Shown here piece by piece: positions 24,351 to 33,309 of a stretch of 64,000 nt of DNA. Location of the stretch: contig CAWCVN010000001.1 of the NCBI GenBank assembly GCA_963799045.1, forward strand, positions 1,043,002-1,107,001, given 5' to 3'. The stretch comes from DASRSS01 sp963799045. GTDB lineage: Bacteria > Actinomycetota > Actinomycetes > Mycobacteriales > Jatrophihabitantaceae. Position numbers and translations under genes: made by a program. Position 1 is the first letter of the stretch. Each line of letters starts with the position of its first letter. Below the pieces are notes generated by a model. That model searched no databases. It was not told the DNA's origin and saw only the letters and a list, made by a program, of their open reading frames with translations.

Positions 24351-26129
24351 CTAGGCGGAATAGTCTCGGAAGCCCTTGCCGGTCTTGCGGCCGAGTCGGC
24401 CGGCGGTGACCAGGTGCTCGAGCAGCGGCGCCGGGGCGAAGCCGGGCTCGCGGAACTCCAGGTACAGCTCACGCTCGATCGCCAGCGAGACGTCGTTTCC
24501 GACGACGTCGAGCAGCTCGAACGGCCCCATCGGATAGCCGCAGCCGACCTTCATCGCCGAGTCGATGTCGTCGGCGGTCGCGTAGTGCGCCTCGAGCATC
24601 TTGACGGCATCGTTGAGGTAGGGGAACAGCAGCGCGTTGACGATGAAGCCCGACCGGTCGCCACAGCGCACGGCGCGCTTGCCGATCTTCGCCGTAATGT
24701 CCAAGACGGTGGCCTCGACATCACTCGCGGTGGTGACCGTGCTGACGACCTCGACCAGCTTCATCACCGCAGCGGGGTTGAAGAAGTGCATGCCGATGAC
24801 CTCGGCGGGGCGGCTGGTGGCCATCGCACACTCGATCACCGGCAGGCTGGAGGTCGTGGTGGCCAGAACGGTGCCAGGCGCGCAGATCTCGTCGAGGTTG
24901 GAGAACAGCGCCTGCTTGACCCCGAGATCCTCGACCACGGCTTCCACGACCAGCTGCACCGAAGCCAGGTCGTCGAGCCTGGTGGTGCCGGTGATCCGCG
25001 CCAGCGTCGCGTCGCGGTCGGCCTCGGCGAGCTTGCCGCGCTGCACCGCCTTCTCCAGCGACCGCGTCACGGTCTTGACGACGCCGGCGCACTTGTCCTC
25101 GCTGCGCGCCACGAAGCTGACCTCGTAACCGGCCTTGGCGAACACCTCGATGATGCCGGTAGCCATCGTGCCCGAGCCGACGACACCGACGCGCGAGACC
25201 GAGCGCGATCCGGAAGGGGCGTCGTCCGGTGACGGTGTGAGCGCATCGCTGACGACGTTCGGAGACCCCGGGGCGTCGTAGGAGTAGAAGCCGCGGCCGC
25301 TCTTGCGGCCCAGCAGGCCCGCGGTGATCATCTGCTTGAAGATCGGCGTCGGGGCGTGAAGGCGGTCGCGCCCCTGCTTGTACATCGTGTCCAGGATCTC
25401 GTACGCGGTGTCGAGGCCGATCAGGTCGAGCAGCGCGAGCGGGCCCATCGGCAGCCCGCAGCCCAGCTTCATCGCGGCGTCGATGTCCTCACGGCTGGCG
25501 TAGTGCGACTCGTACATCGACGCCGCGTGGTTGAGGTAGCCGAACAGCAGGGCATTGGCGATGAAACCGGCGCGGTCGCCGATCGTGACATCGACCTTGC
25601 CGAGCTTCTGCGCGAAAGCCTCGACGTCGTCGATGACGTCCTGCTCGGTCACCACGCTGCGGACGACCTCGACCAGCTTCATCACCGGCGCGGGGTTGAA
25701 GAAGTGCATGCCGATGACCTTGCCGGGCCGGCCGGTCGCCACGGCGATCTCGGTAACCGACAGAGACGACGTGTTGGTCGCGAGGATCGCCTCGGGCTTG
25801 CAAATCCCGTCGAGCGCGCCGAAGATCGACCTCTTCAGCTCGAGCTGCTCCGGCACGGCCTCGACGACGAGATCGACGTCCGAGAGCGCGTCGAGGCTGG
25901 TGTTGTAGCTCACCCGCCCCAGCAGCGCCCGCTGCTCGTCCTCGCTCAGCTTCCCCCGTGCGACGGCGCGCCCGGTCGAGTTCTCCAGGTGGGCCTGGCC
26001 CCGCGCGATCGCGGCGTCGTCGACCTCGACCGCGACCACCGACAGGCCGTTGCGGGCGAGCACCTCTGCGATGCCGGCACCCATCGTGCCGAGCCCGATC
26101 ACGCCGACTCGCTGGAACTCCCGTGCCAT
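24351..26129 (-). CDS. Tandem 3-hydroxybutyryl-CoA dehydrogenase (two fused copies)
   Basis: A 592-aa protein made of two complete 3-hydroxyacyl-CoA dehydrogenases in tandem; single-copy relatives are about 285 aa. Copy 1 has the NAD motif GLGTMGAGIAE near residue 12 and copy 2 GSGTMATGIIE near 318. Both keep the catalytic segment GMHFFNPA(P/A)VMKLVEVV with its His, and both end in GLLGRKSGRGFY or GRLGRKTGKGFR. A linker of about 30 residues joins them. It converts acetoacetyl-CoA and 3-hydroxybutyryl-CoA, between the thiolase and crotonase steps. ATG follows GGGAGGA. A probable operator lies 33-48 bp upstream. Confidence 0.93.
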   Translation of the reverse strand: MAREFQRVGVIGLGTMGAGIAEVLARNGLSVVAVEVDDAAIARGQAHLENSTGRAVARGKLSEDEQRALLGRVSYNTSLDALSDVDLVVEAVPEQLELKRSIFGALDGICKPEAILATNTSSLSVTEIAVATGRPGKVIGMHFFNPAPVMKLVEVVRSVVTEQDVIDDVEAFAQKLGKVDVTIGDRAGFIANALLFGYLNHAASMYESHYASREDIDAAMKLGCGLPMGPLALLDLIGLDTAYEILDTMYKQGRDRLHAPTPIFKQMITAGLLGRKSGRGFYSYDAPGSPNVVSDALTPSPDDAPSGSRSVSRVGVVGSGTMATGIIEVFAKAGYEVSFVARSEDKCAGVVKTVTRSLEKAVQRGKLAEADRDATLARITGTTRLDDLASVQLVVEAVVEDLGVKQALFSNLDEICAPGTVLATTTSSLPVIECAMATSRPAEVIGMHFFNPAAVMKLVEVVSTVTTASDVEATVLDITAKIGKRAVRCGDRSGFIVNALLFPYLNDAVKMLEAHYATADDIDSAMKVGCGYPMGPFELLDVVGNDVSLAIERELYLEFREPGFAPAPLLEHLVTAGRLGRKTGKGFRDYSA

Positions 26130-26161
26130 GAACCCGTCCTCCCGGTCGCGAATGTGCGCAG

Positions 26162-26177
26162 CCTACTGAACAGTAAC
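26162..26177. promoter_or_regulatory. Candidate TetR-type operator upstream of the hydroxybutyryl-CoA dehydrogenase
   Basis: On the minus strand this reads GTTACTGTTCAGTAGG, with the inner symmetric core TACTG-AA-CAGTA. It matches GTTACYNNNNRGTARS and begins 33 bp upstream of the start at 26129. The remaining 26178-26259 gap holds nothing I recognise. Confidence 0.6.
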
Positions 26178-26259
26178 CTTCGCACCCTAGTGTGCCCGCT
26201 GCACCTCGCGGCAGCTCGCTGAGGCCCAGGTCACCGACCGTACGGCCCCGGACGCCGGT

Positions 26260-26931
26260 TCAGAAGAGCCGCTGGGACGGGTCGTCGACGCCGCGCAGGG
26301 CGTCGTAGTCGAGGACCAGGCAGGTGATGCCCCGGTCCTCGGCCAGGGTGCGGGCCTGGGGCTTGATCTCCTGCGCCGCGAAGACGCCGCGGACCGGTGC
26401 CAGCAGCGGGTCGCGGTTGAGCAGTTCGAGGTACCGGGTCAGCTGTTCGACGCCGTCGATCTCGCCGCGGCGCTTGATCTCGACCGCGACCGCGGCGCCC
26501 GCCGCGTCGCGGCACATGATGTCCACCGGGCCGATCGCGGTGGGGAACTCGCGCCGCACCAGCCGGTACCCCTCGCCGAGCAGGTGGATCTGCTCGGCGA
26601 GCAGCTTCTGCAGGTGCGCCTCGACGCCGTCTTTGACCAGCCCGGGGTCGATGCCGAGCTCATGCGAGGAGTCGTGCTCGACCTGCTCGATGGTCACGAT
26701 GAGCTGCTCGCCTGCCTTGTTGGTCACCGTCCAGACGATGCCGGCGTCGGTCTCGGCCTCGGCCAGCGCGCACGGGGGGCTCATCCAGTTCAGCGGCTTG
26801 TACGAACCGCCGTCGGAGTGCACCAGCACCGACCCGTCCGCCTTCACGAGCAGCAGCCGAGTGGCCATCGGCAGGTGGGCGGTCAGCCGCCCGACGTAGT
26901 CGACGCTGCAGCGGGCGATGACGAGGCGCAC
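26260..26931 (-). CDS. nucS: Mismatch-specific endonuclease NucS/EndoMS
   Basis: A 223-aa endonuclease of the non-canonical mismatch repair found in most actinobacteria, which lack MutS/MutL. It cuts both strands at G-T, G-G and T-T mismatches. An N-terminal DNA-binding domain is followed by a RecB-like nuclease domain with Asp137 (GPVDIMC), Glu151 and Lys153 (VAVEIKRRG). The C-terminal SQRLF matches the clamp-binding tail of the family. The GTG start encodes the usual MRLVIA N terminus. It is divergent from the aldo/keto reductase gene. Confidence 0.95.
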   Translation of the reverse strand: MRLVIARCSVDYVGRLTAHLPMATRLLLVKADGSVLVHSDGGSYKPLNWMSPPCALAEAETDAGIVWTVTNKAGEQLIVTIEQVEHDSSHELGIDPGLVKDGVEAHLQKLLAEQIHLLGEGYRLVRREFPTAIGPVDIMCRDAAGAAVAVEIKRRGEIDGVEQLTRYLELLNRDPLLAPVRGVFAAQEIKPQARTLAEDRGITCLVLDYDALRGVDDPSQRLF

Positions 26932-27023
26932 AGCTGGGCAGACTACCGGCGCCGGTCCACGGCGTGCGCCCGGGCGGGCACGGGTAGAAAGGTGGGGAAC
27001 CCTACTGCTTTGGAGGCGTGAGC

Positions 27024-27840
27024 ATGGCCGACCAGCCGATCGTGAGCCTGAACAACGGCGTCGAGATCCCGCAGCTCGGCTTCGGGGTGTTCAAGGTCCC
27101 ACCGGGCCAGACTGCCGAGGTCGTGGCCCAGGCGCTGGCGACCGGCTACCGGCACATCGACACCGCGGCGATGTACGGCAACGAGGAGGGCGTCGGCCGG
27201 GCGATCGCCGAGTCGGACCTCCCCCGCGACCAGATTTTCGTGACCACCAAGCTGAACAACGACGCGCACGGTACCGACGAGGCGCTGTACGCCTTCGAGT
27301 CCAGCCGGGAGCGGCTCGGCCTGGATGTCGTCGACCTCTACCTCATCCACTGGCCGCTGCCGGCGCAGGACCGGTACGTCGAGACCTGGCAGGCGCTGGA
27401 ACGCTGCTGCGCCGACGGGAAGGTCCGCGCGATGGGCGTCTCGAACTTCCAGCTCGCGCACCTGCGCCGGCTGGCCGAGGAGACCGCCACAGTGCCCGCG
27501 CTCAACCAGATCGAGCTGCACCCGCACTTCACGCAGGCCGCGCTGCGTGAGTACGACGTCGGCCACGGGATCGCCACCGAGGCGTGGTCGCCGCTTGGCC
27601 AGGGGCGGCGAGCTGCTCGGCGATTACCCTCACGCTCGCTGGCCGAGAAGTACGACCACACGCCCGCGCAGGTCGTGCTCCGCTGGCACCTGCAGCTGGG
27701 CAACGTGGTGATCCCCAAGACCGTAACGCCGGAGCGGATCGCCGAGAACTTCGCGGTGTTCGACTTCGAACTCGACAGCGACGACGTCGAGGCGATCAGC
27801 GGCCTGGACCGCGACCGGCGAACCGGCCCCGACCCCCGAC
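27024..27840 (+). CDS. Aldo/keto reductase (apparent frameshifts; 3' end uncertain)
   Basis: An NADPH-dependent aldo/keto reductase of the 2,5-diketo-gluconate reductase group, about 275 aa. Catalytic Asp, Tyr, Lys and His lie in DTAAMYGNEEG, TTKLNN and LYLIHWPLP; SNFQ, NQIELHPHF and IPKTVTPERI complete the family pattern. Around 27597-27635 two compensating indels scramble the segment after WSPLGQG (the other frame reads GELLGD). The frame also runs past the expected end near RTGPDP, where a run of five C suggests another indel. ATG 27024 has GGAGG 7 nt upstream. The 3' end converges on the ecm stop region. Confidence 0.8.
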
Positions 27841-27875
27841 GCCGGCCGGAGAGCGCAGCAGCTCGGAGGTCGCGC

Positions 27876-29906
27876 TCAGAGTCGCGCCCGAAGACAGCCC
27901 GGGCCTCCTCGATCGCGTCGACGATCTGGCCCAGCATGTCGGTGATCTCGAAGTCCTTCGGGGTGAACACCCGGGCGACGCCCGGCCTCACGCATCGCGG
28001 CCATGTCCGGTTCCGGGATGATCCCGCCGAGCACGACCGGCACGTCGTCGAGGCCGGCCTCGCGCAGGCCGTCGATCACGTCCGGCACCGCGGACAGGTG
28101 CGAGCCGGAAAGGATCGACAGCCCGACGACGTCTACGTCCTCCTCGACCGCGGCGTTGACGATCTGGCGCGGCGTGAGCCGGATGCCGGAGTAGACGACC
28201 TCGAAGCCGGCGTCTCGGGCCCGCACCGCGATCTGCTCGGCACCGTTGGAGTGGCCGTCCAGGCCGGGCTTGCCGACCAGGAACTTCAGCGGCCGGCCCA
28301 ACTGCTCCCCGAGGGCGTGCACCCGCTGGCGCACCTCGGCCAGGCCAGCCTCGTGGCCGCCACCGCTCGCCGCGGCGACGCCGGTCGGCGGGCGGTATTC
28401 GCCGAACACCTCGCGCAGCACCCCGGCCCACTCCCCGATGGTGGCACCGACCCGCGCGCACGCGAGCGACGGCTCCATCAGGTTCTGCTCGGTCTTGGCC
28501 GCGTCACGCAGCGCGTTCAGCGCCTCCTCGACGGCAGCCGCGTCGCGGCCGGCCCGCCACTGCGGCGACGGCGTCCTTGGCCGATGACTCCACGGCCGGG
28601 TCGACGGTGAGGATCCCGCCGTCGCTGCCGCCCACCAGCGGGTTCGGCTCGGTCTCGGTGAACTTGTTGACGCCGACGACGACGTCCTCGCCGGACTCGA
28701 TCCGGCGGCGGCGCAGCGCGTGCGAGCTGACCAGCGCGGACTTGAGGTAGCCCGACTCGACCGCCGCCACCGCGCCGCCGAGTTCGAGGATGCGCTCGAT
28801 CTCCGTGCGGGCTTCGCCCTTGATCTGGTCGACCTTGGCCTCGATCACCGTCGATCCGGTGAAGATGTCGTCGTACTCGAGCAGGTCGGACTCGTACGCG
28901 AGCACCTGCTGCATCCGCAGCGACCATTGCTGGTCCCACGGCCGCGGCAGCCCCAGCGCCTCGTTCCACGCCGGCAGCTGGACCGCACGTGCGCGGGCGT
29001 CGCGCGACATCGTGACGGCGAGCATCTCCAGCAGGATCCGGTAAACGTTGTTCTCCGGCTGCGCCTCGGTGAGCCCCAGCGAGTTCACCTGCACTCCGTA
29101 GCGGAACCGGCGGTGCTTGGGGTTCTCGACGCCGTAACGCTCGAGCGTGATCTCGTCCCACAGCCGGCCGAAGGCGCGCAGCTTGCACATCTCCTCGACG
29201 AAGCGCACACCGGCGTTGACGAAGAACGAGATGCGCGCGACGACCTCGCCGAATTTGTCCTCGCGGCACCTGGCCGGAGTCGCGGACCGCGTCCAGGACG
29301 GCGATCGCGGTGCACATCGCGAAAGCGACTTCCTGCACCGGCGTCGCCCCGGCCTCCTGCAGGTGGTAGCTGCAGATGTTGATCGGGTTCCACTTCGGCA
29401 CGTTCGCCACGGTGTAGGCGATCATGTCGGTGATCAGCCGCAGCGAGGGCGCGGGCGGGAAGACGTAGGTACCGCGCGAGAGGTACTCCTTGATGATGTC
29501 GTTCTGCGTGGTACCGGCGAGCAGCGTGCGCGCACTGCGCCGGGTCCATGCCGGCCGCCTGGGCGTGCTCGTCGGCGACGGTCAGGTAGAGCGCCAGCAT
29601 GTACATCGCCGGCGCGTTGATCGTCATCGAGGTGTTCATCTTCTCGAGCGGGATGCCGTCGAACAGCGCGCGGACGTCGCCGATGTGCGACACCGGAACG
29701 CCGACCTTGCCGACCTCGCCGCGGGCCAGCTCCGCATCCGGGTCGTAGCCGGTCTGCGTCGGCAGGTCGAAGGCGACCGACAGCCCGGTCTGGCCCTTGG
29801 CCAGGTTGCGCCGGTAGAGCGCGTTCGATTCCGCCGGGGACGAGTGCCCGGCGTAGGTCCGCATCAGCCACGGCCGGTCGCGCTGGTCGTCTGTCGGGAA
29901 CGGCAT
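27876..29906 (-). CDS. ecm: Ethylmalonyl-CoA mutase (MeaA/Ecm), interrupted by at least four frameshifts
   Basis: A B12-dependent mutase converting (2R)-ethylmalonyl-CoA to methylsuccinyl-CoA, about 670 aa when frames are joined. The catalytic barrel starts RPWLMRTYAGHSSPAESNAL with GLSVAFDLPTQTGYDPD. It continues through TTQNDIIKEYLSRGTYVFPP, CSYHLQEAGATPVQEVAF and QVNSLGLTEAQPENNVYRIL, and ends with a B12 domain carrying GKPGLDGHSNGAEQIA and LSILSGSH. The match to MeaA, not methylmalonyl-CoA mutase, is strong (YAGHS, NINICSYH-type segment). Frame changes fall near 29530, 29268, 28560 and 27984. The reading is otherwise intact and well conserved, so indels in the data are likelier than gene death. 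The stop at 27876 is tentative. Confidence 0.85.
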
Positions 29907-29961
29907 GGTGCACCTCCAGCCGCTGGGAGTCTGGGGAATCCAGAGATCGCCGGGAGTCTAT

Positions 29962-31339
29962 TCAGCCTGCCCGACTCGTCCTACCCACGAGTAACGGATG
30001 TGGCCCAGCTTCGCAGGGCCGGATCAGGCCCCGAAGGCGCCCGAACTCGACCCGCTCGACGTCCGCACCGAGCGCGCGCAGCTGCTCTTCCAGCCGGACG
30101 TAGCCGCGGTCGATGTGGTGGATCTCGGCGATCTCGGTCACCCCCTCGGCGACCAGACCGGCGATGACCAGGCCGACCCCCGCCCGGATGTCGGTGGCCC
30201 GGACCGGCGCCCCGGAAAGCTGCTCACGACCACGGACGACGGCGTGGTGGCCGTCGGTGCGGACGTCCGCGCCCATCCGCGCGATCTCGTCGCAGAACAT
30301 GAACCGCGCCTCGAACAGATTCTCGGTGATCATCGCCGTCCCGTCAGCGATGGACAGCAGCGCGATCGCCTGCGGCTGCAGGTCGGTCGCCAGTCCCGGG
30401 TACGGCAAGCGTGACGACGTCGAAGCTGCGCGGGCGCTCGGTCATCACCACCCGGAACCCCCCGCCGCGCGACATGTCATCCGGGTCAGCCGGGTTCGGG
30501 AAGACCTCGATGTCGGCGCCTGCCCGCGCCAGCTTGTCCAACGCGATCTCGAGATGCCCGGCGTGCGCACCGTGCACCGTGACGTCCCCCCTGGTCGCCG
30601 CCGCGGCGATCGCCCAGGTGCCGGCGACGATGCGGTCGGCGACGGCGCGGTGGGTCACCGGGCTCAGCCCGTCGACCCCGGTGATCTCGAGCGTGGAGGA
30701 GCCGATGCCCTCGATCTGGGCGCCCATCCCGACCAGCATCTGGCACAGGTCGACGATCTCCGGCTCGCGGGCAGCGTTGTCGAGCACGGTCGTCCCCTTG
30801 GCCAGCACGGCCGCAGTGAGGATGTTCTCGGTCGCGCCGACGCTCGGGAAATCCAGCCAGATCTGCGAACCGCGCAGCTCTGCCGCCTCGGCGAGGACAT
30901 AGCCGTGCTCGACGCGGACATCCGCGCCCATCTTCGCCAGGCCGGCCAGGTGCATGTCCAGCGGGCGTGAACCGATGGCGTCGCCGCCGGGCATCGCCAC
31001 CCGCGCGAGACCGGTGCGTGCGAGCAGCGGGCCGAGCACGCAGATCGAGCCGCGGATCCGGCGGACCAGCTCGTACGGCGCCTCGGACTCGGGCCGGTCG
31101 GGGACGGTGATCTGCACCTCGTCGGTGGCGCCGGTCTCGGCCTCGCGGACCTCGCAGCCGAGACGTCCGAGCAGCTCGTGCATGATCGCCACGTCCGAGA
31201 TGGCCGGCAGGTTGCCCAGCGTCGTGCGGCCCGGGGCCAGCAGCGCCGCCGCCATCAGCTTGAGCACGCTGTTCTTCGCGCCGACCACCTCGACCGCGCC
31301 GGACAGCCGCGCTCCACCGTTCACCCTCAGAACCTGCAC
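29962..31339 (-). CDS. murA: UDP-N-acetylglucosamine 1-carboxyvinyltransferase, Asp active-site type (frameshifted)
   Basis: The first committed enzyme of peptidoglycan synthesis, adding enolpyruvate from PEP to UDP-GlcNAc. The GTG start gives MQVLRVNGGARLSGAVEVVG. At the loop equivalent to E. coli Cys115 the sequence is PGGDAIGSRPLDMH, with Asp, as in M. tuberculosis MurA, which makes such enzymes insensitive to fosfomycin. Frame changes near 30405, inside DVVTL/PYPGLATDLQPQ; the rest is conserved (TENLFEARFMFCDE, AEIHHIDRGY). A second indel near 30040 would end the protein at about 30019 in place of the odd 29-residue tail to 29962. An essential gene should not be broken, so these look like sequencing errors. 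Confidence 0.9.
29980..29995. promoter_or_regulatory. Candidate TetR-type operator upstream of ecm
   Basis: The minus strand reads GTTACTCGTGGGTAGG, matching GTTACYNNNNRGTARS and starting 74 bp upstream of the ecm ATG (29906). It lies inside the doubtful C-terminal tail of murA, or just after murA if that tail is a frameshift artefact. The plus-strand arms ACTCGT (29974-29979) and ACGAGT (29987-29992) also form an overlapping small inverted repeat. Confidence 0.55.
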
Positions 31340-31392
31340 GCCATCAGGCTAACCTCGCCGGCAGGAATCGGCGGACGGCTAGGGTCGTGAGC

Positions 31393-31965
31393 ATGGCTGT
31401 TCACCTGACCCGGATCTACACCAAGACCGGTGACGACGGCACGACGGCGCTCGGTGACATGTCCCGCGTCCGCAAGACCGACCCGCGGGTCGGTGCCTAC
31501 GCCGACTGCGACGAGACCAATGCCGCACTGGGCGTGGCTCTCGCACTCGGCGGACTTCCCGAGCCGATCGCCCGCGTCCTCGGCACGATCCAGAACGACC
31601 TGTTCGACGTGGGCGCTGACCTGTGCACACCCGTCGTGCCCGTCCCGAAGTACCCGCCGCTGCGGGTCACGCCGGAATACGTGCAGCGGCTGGAGGGCTG
31701 GTGCGACGAGTACAACGCCGACCTGCCCAAGCTGGACAGCTTCATCCTGCCCGGCGGCACGCCCGGCGCGGCGCTGCTGCACCAGGCGCGGACGCTGGCC
31801 CGGCGCGCCGAGCGCAGCGCGTGGGTCCTGCACGAGGCCGATCCGGAGCACACCAACCGCGAGGCGTTGCTCTACCTGAACCGGCTGTCCGACCTGCTGT
31901 TCATCCTGGCCCGCGCTGCGAATCCCGACGGTGACGTGATGTGGAGGCCCGGCGGCGAGAGGTGA
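31393..31965 (+). CDS. Cob(I)alamin adenosyltransferase, PduO type
   Basis: A 190-aa corrinoid adenosyltransferase that makes adenosylcobalamin, the cofactor of both mutases in this window. The ATP-binding N terminus is IYTKTGDDGTTALGD. Other family segments are YADCDETNAALGVA, GTIQNDLFDVGADL, FILPGGTPGAALLHQARTLARRAER and YLNRLSDLLFILAR. ATG 31393 is chosen over GTG 31387. It is divergent from murA, as Rv1314c and murA are neighbours in M. tuberculosis. Its stop overlaps a GTG that probably starts the kinase gene. Confidence 0.93.
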   Translation: MAVHLTRIYTKTGDDGTTALGDMSRVRKTDPRVGAYADCDETNAALGVALALGGLPEPIARVLGTIQNDLFDVGADLCTPVVPVPKYPPLRVTPEYVQRLEGWCDEYNADLPKLDSFILPGGTPGAALLHQARTLARRAERSAWVLHEADPEHTNREALLYLNRLSDLLFILARAANPDGDVMWRPGGER

Positions 31966-32497
31966 CCGACGGTCCTCGTCCTGATGGGGGTGTCGGGGTC
32001 GGGCAAGTCGACCATCGCCGCGCTGCTCGCGCAGCGGCTGGGCTGGCCGCTCGCGGAAGGCGACGACCTGCACCCACCGGAGAACGTAGCCAAGATGCAG
32101 TCCGGCCAGCCGCTGACCGACGACGACCGGTGGCCCTGGCTGGCCCGCGTCGGCGGACTGGATCGACGAGCAGATCGCTGCGGACAGCTCGGCGATCGTC
32201 ACCTGCTCCGCCCTGCGCCGCCGGTACCGCGACGTGCTGCGGCGGGCCGAGGTCACATTCGTCTGCCTGCGCGGCGAGTCCGACCTGATCGCCGGCCGCC
32301 TGGCGCAACGACGCGGTCACTTCATGCCGGTCGGGCTGCTCGGCTCGCAGTTCGCCGAACTGGAGCCCCCGGGGCCGGACGAGCAGGCCGTAACGGTCGA
32401 CGTCGCCGAATCCCCCCAGCAGGTCGTCGCCGATCTGCGTCGCGGACACTCCGGCTGGCCTAACCGGCCGGCGAGGACGCCTCGATCCAGGAGATGA
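31962..32497 (+). CDS. gntK: Gluconokinase, GntK type (frameshifted)
   Basis: A small P-loop kinase that phosphorylates gluconate to 6-phosphogluconate. The P-loop is LMGVSGSGKST, followed by EGDDLHPPENVAKMQSGQPLTDDDRWPWL, then after a frame change near 32158 WIDEQIAADSSAIVTCSALRRRYRD and GHFMPVGLLGSQFAELEPP, the expected order for about 165 aa. A further indel near 31970 seems to separate the natural GTG start (overlapping the adenosyltransferase stop) from the reading frame; otherwise the first ATG is 31984. The 3' end overlaps the convergent DUF2550 gene by 38 bp. Confidence 0.8.
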
Positions 32498-32867
32498 AGC
32501 CGGTGAACGCGTTCTCGCCCAGCGCGAGGACGACGCCCGCGCCGGCCACCTTGCACTCGACCACGACAGCCGACTGCGGCAGCGAGCGCAGCTCGTCCGG
32601 CGTCGGCTCGCGGTGCCGCGTGACTCGCAGGTCCGCGCGCCGGAACACCCGGCTGGGCCGGGTGCCCAGCCCGAGCGAGCGGTACCAGCGCAGCTCACTG
32701 CCGGCGTAGCGGGCAATGCCGTACAGCCAGCGGTCGCCGTCGACGCTGATGGCGATCGGGATCGCCCCGACCACGCGCAGCATGTACCGCTGGCGGGCCA
32801 GCACCGCGGCACTTGCCGCCACTGCCACGACAGCGACGCACACCGCGACGATGTCGACGATGTGCAC
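32460..32867 (-). CDS. DUF2550 membrane protein
   Basis: A 135-aa protein with a single N-terminal membrane helix (about residues 3-24) and a small cytoplasmic domain of the DUF2550 family (MLRVVGAIPIAISVDGDRWLYGIARYAG). The family sits directly behind atpC in actinobacteria (Rv1312 in M. tuberculosis) and has no known biochemical role. It begins 27 bp after atpC and is probably the last gene of the ATP synthase operon. Confidence 0.85.
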   Translation of the reverse strand: MHIVDIVAVCVAVVAVAASAAVLARQRYMLRVVGAIPIAISVDGDRWLYGIARYAGSELRWYRSLGLGTRPSRVFRRADLRVTRHREPTPDELRSLPQSAVVVECKVAGAGVVLALGENAFTGFISWIEASSPAG

Positions 32868-32894
32868 GGCTCGCTCGTTCCGACCGGCGCGCCG

Positions 32895-33284
32895 TCAGAC
32901 CTGTTCGCCCACGGCGCGCAGCCGGGCCATGGCGCGGTTGCGCGCCGCGAGGCCCTCCGGGCTGTCGTCGTGCTCGACCCGCTGCAGCGCGGTGCGGGCA
33001 CGCTCGACGTCGATGTCGTCGGCGGTCTCGGCGATCTCGGCCAGGATGGAGACGGCGTCCTTGCGGACGGACAGGAACCCGCCGTGGACGGCGATGCGCA
33101 GCTCCGGTTCGTTCTCGCGCTCGATGCGCACGATCCAGCCCTCGGCCAGCTCACCCAGCAACGGGGTGTGCCCGGGCAGGACACCCAGTTCGCCCTCGGT
33201 GGTGCGGGCGAAGACCGCGGAGGCCTCGCCCGACCACAGCCGGCGTTCCACCGAGACGAGCTCGACGTTCATCGTTGCCATCAA
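32895..33284 (-). CDS. atpC: ATP synthase epsilon subunit
   Basis: A 129-aa F1 epsilon subunit, coupling the rotor to F1 and modulating hydrolysis. The N-terminal beta-sandwich carries VELVSVERRLWSGEASAV and GELGVLPGHTPLLGEL; the C-terminal helical part ends RARTALQRVEHDDSPEGLAARNRAMARLRAV. ATG 33284 or the next ATG, at 33281, may be used. It lies 25 bp after atpD in the operon. Confidence 0.95.
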   Translation of the reverse strand: MMATMNVELVSVERRLWSGEASAVFARTTEGELGVLPGHTPLLGELAEGWIVRIERENEPELRIAVHGGFLSVRKDAVSILAEIAETADDIDVERARTALQRVEHDDSPEGLAARNRAMARLRAVGEQV

Positions 33285-33309
33285 CTCACCCGATTCGTCG
33301 GTGCGGCAT

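Noticed and set aside
28720..29382. Plus-strand open frame over ecm
   Set aside because: It is the antisense of a conserved mutase sequence; the frame is open only because of high GC at third codon positions.
21208..31392. Cobalamin riboswitch upstream of B12-related genes
   Set aside because: No B12-box-like sequence or long structured leader is visible before the mutase, ccr or adenosyltransferase genes.
31982..33184. Ser/Thr/Arg-rich minus-strand frame across gluconokinase, DUF2550 and atpC
   Set aside because: Shadow reading; the conserved proteins lie in other frames.
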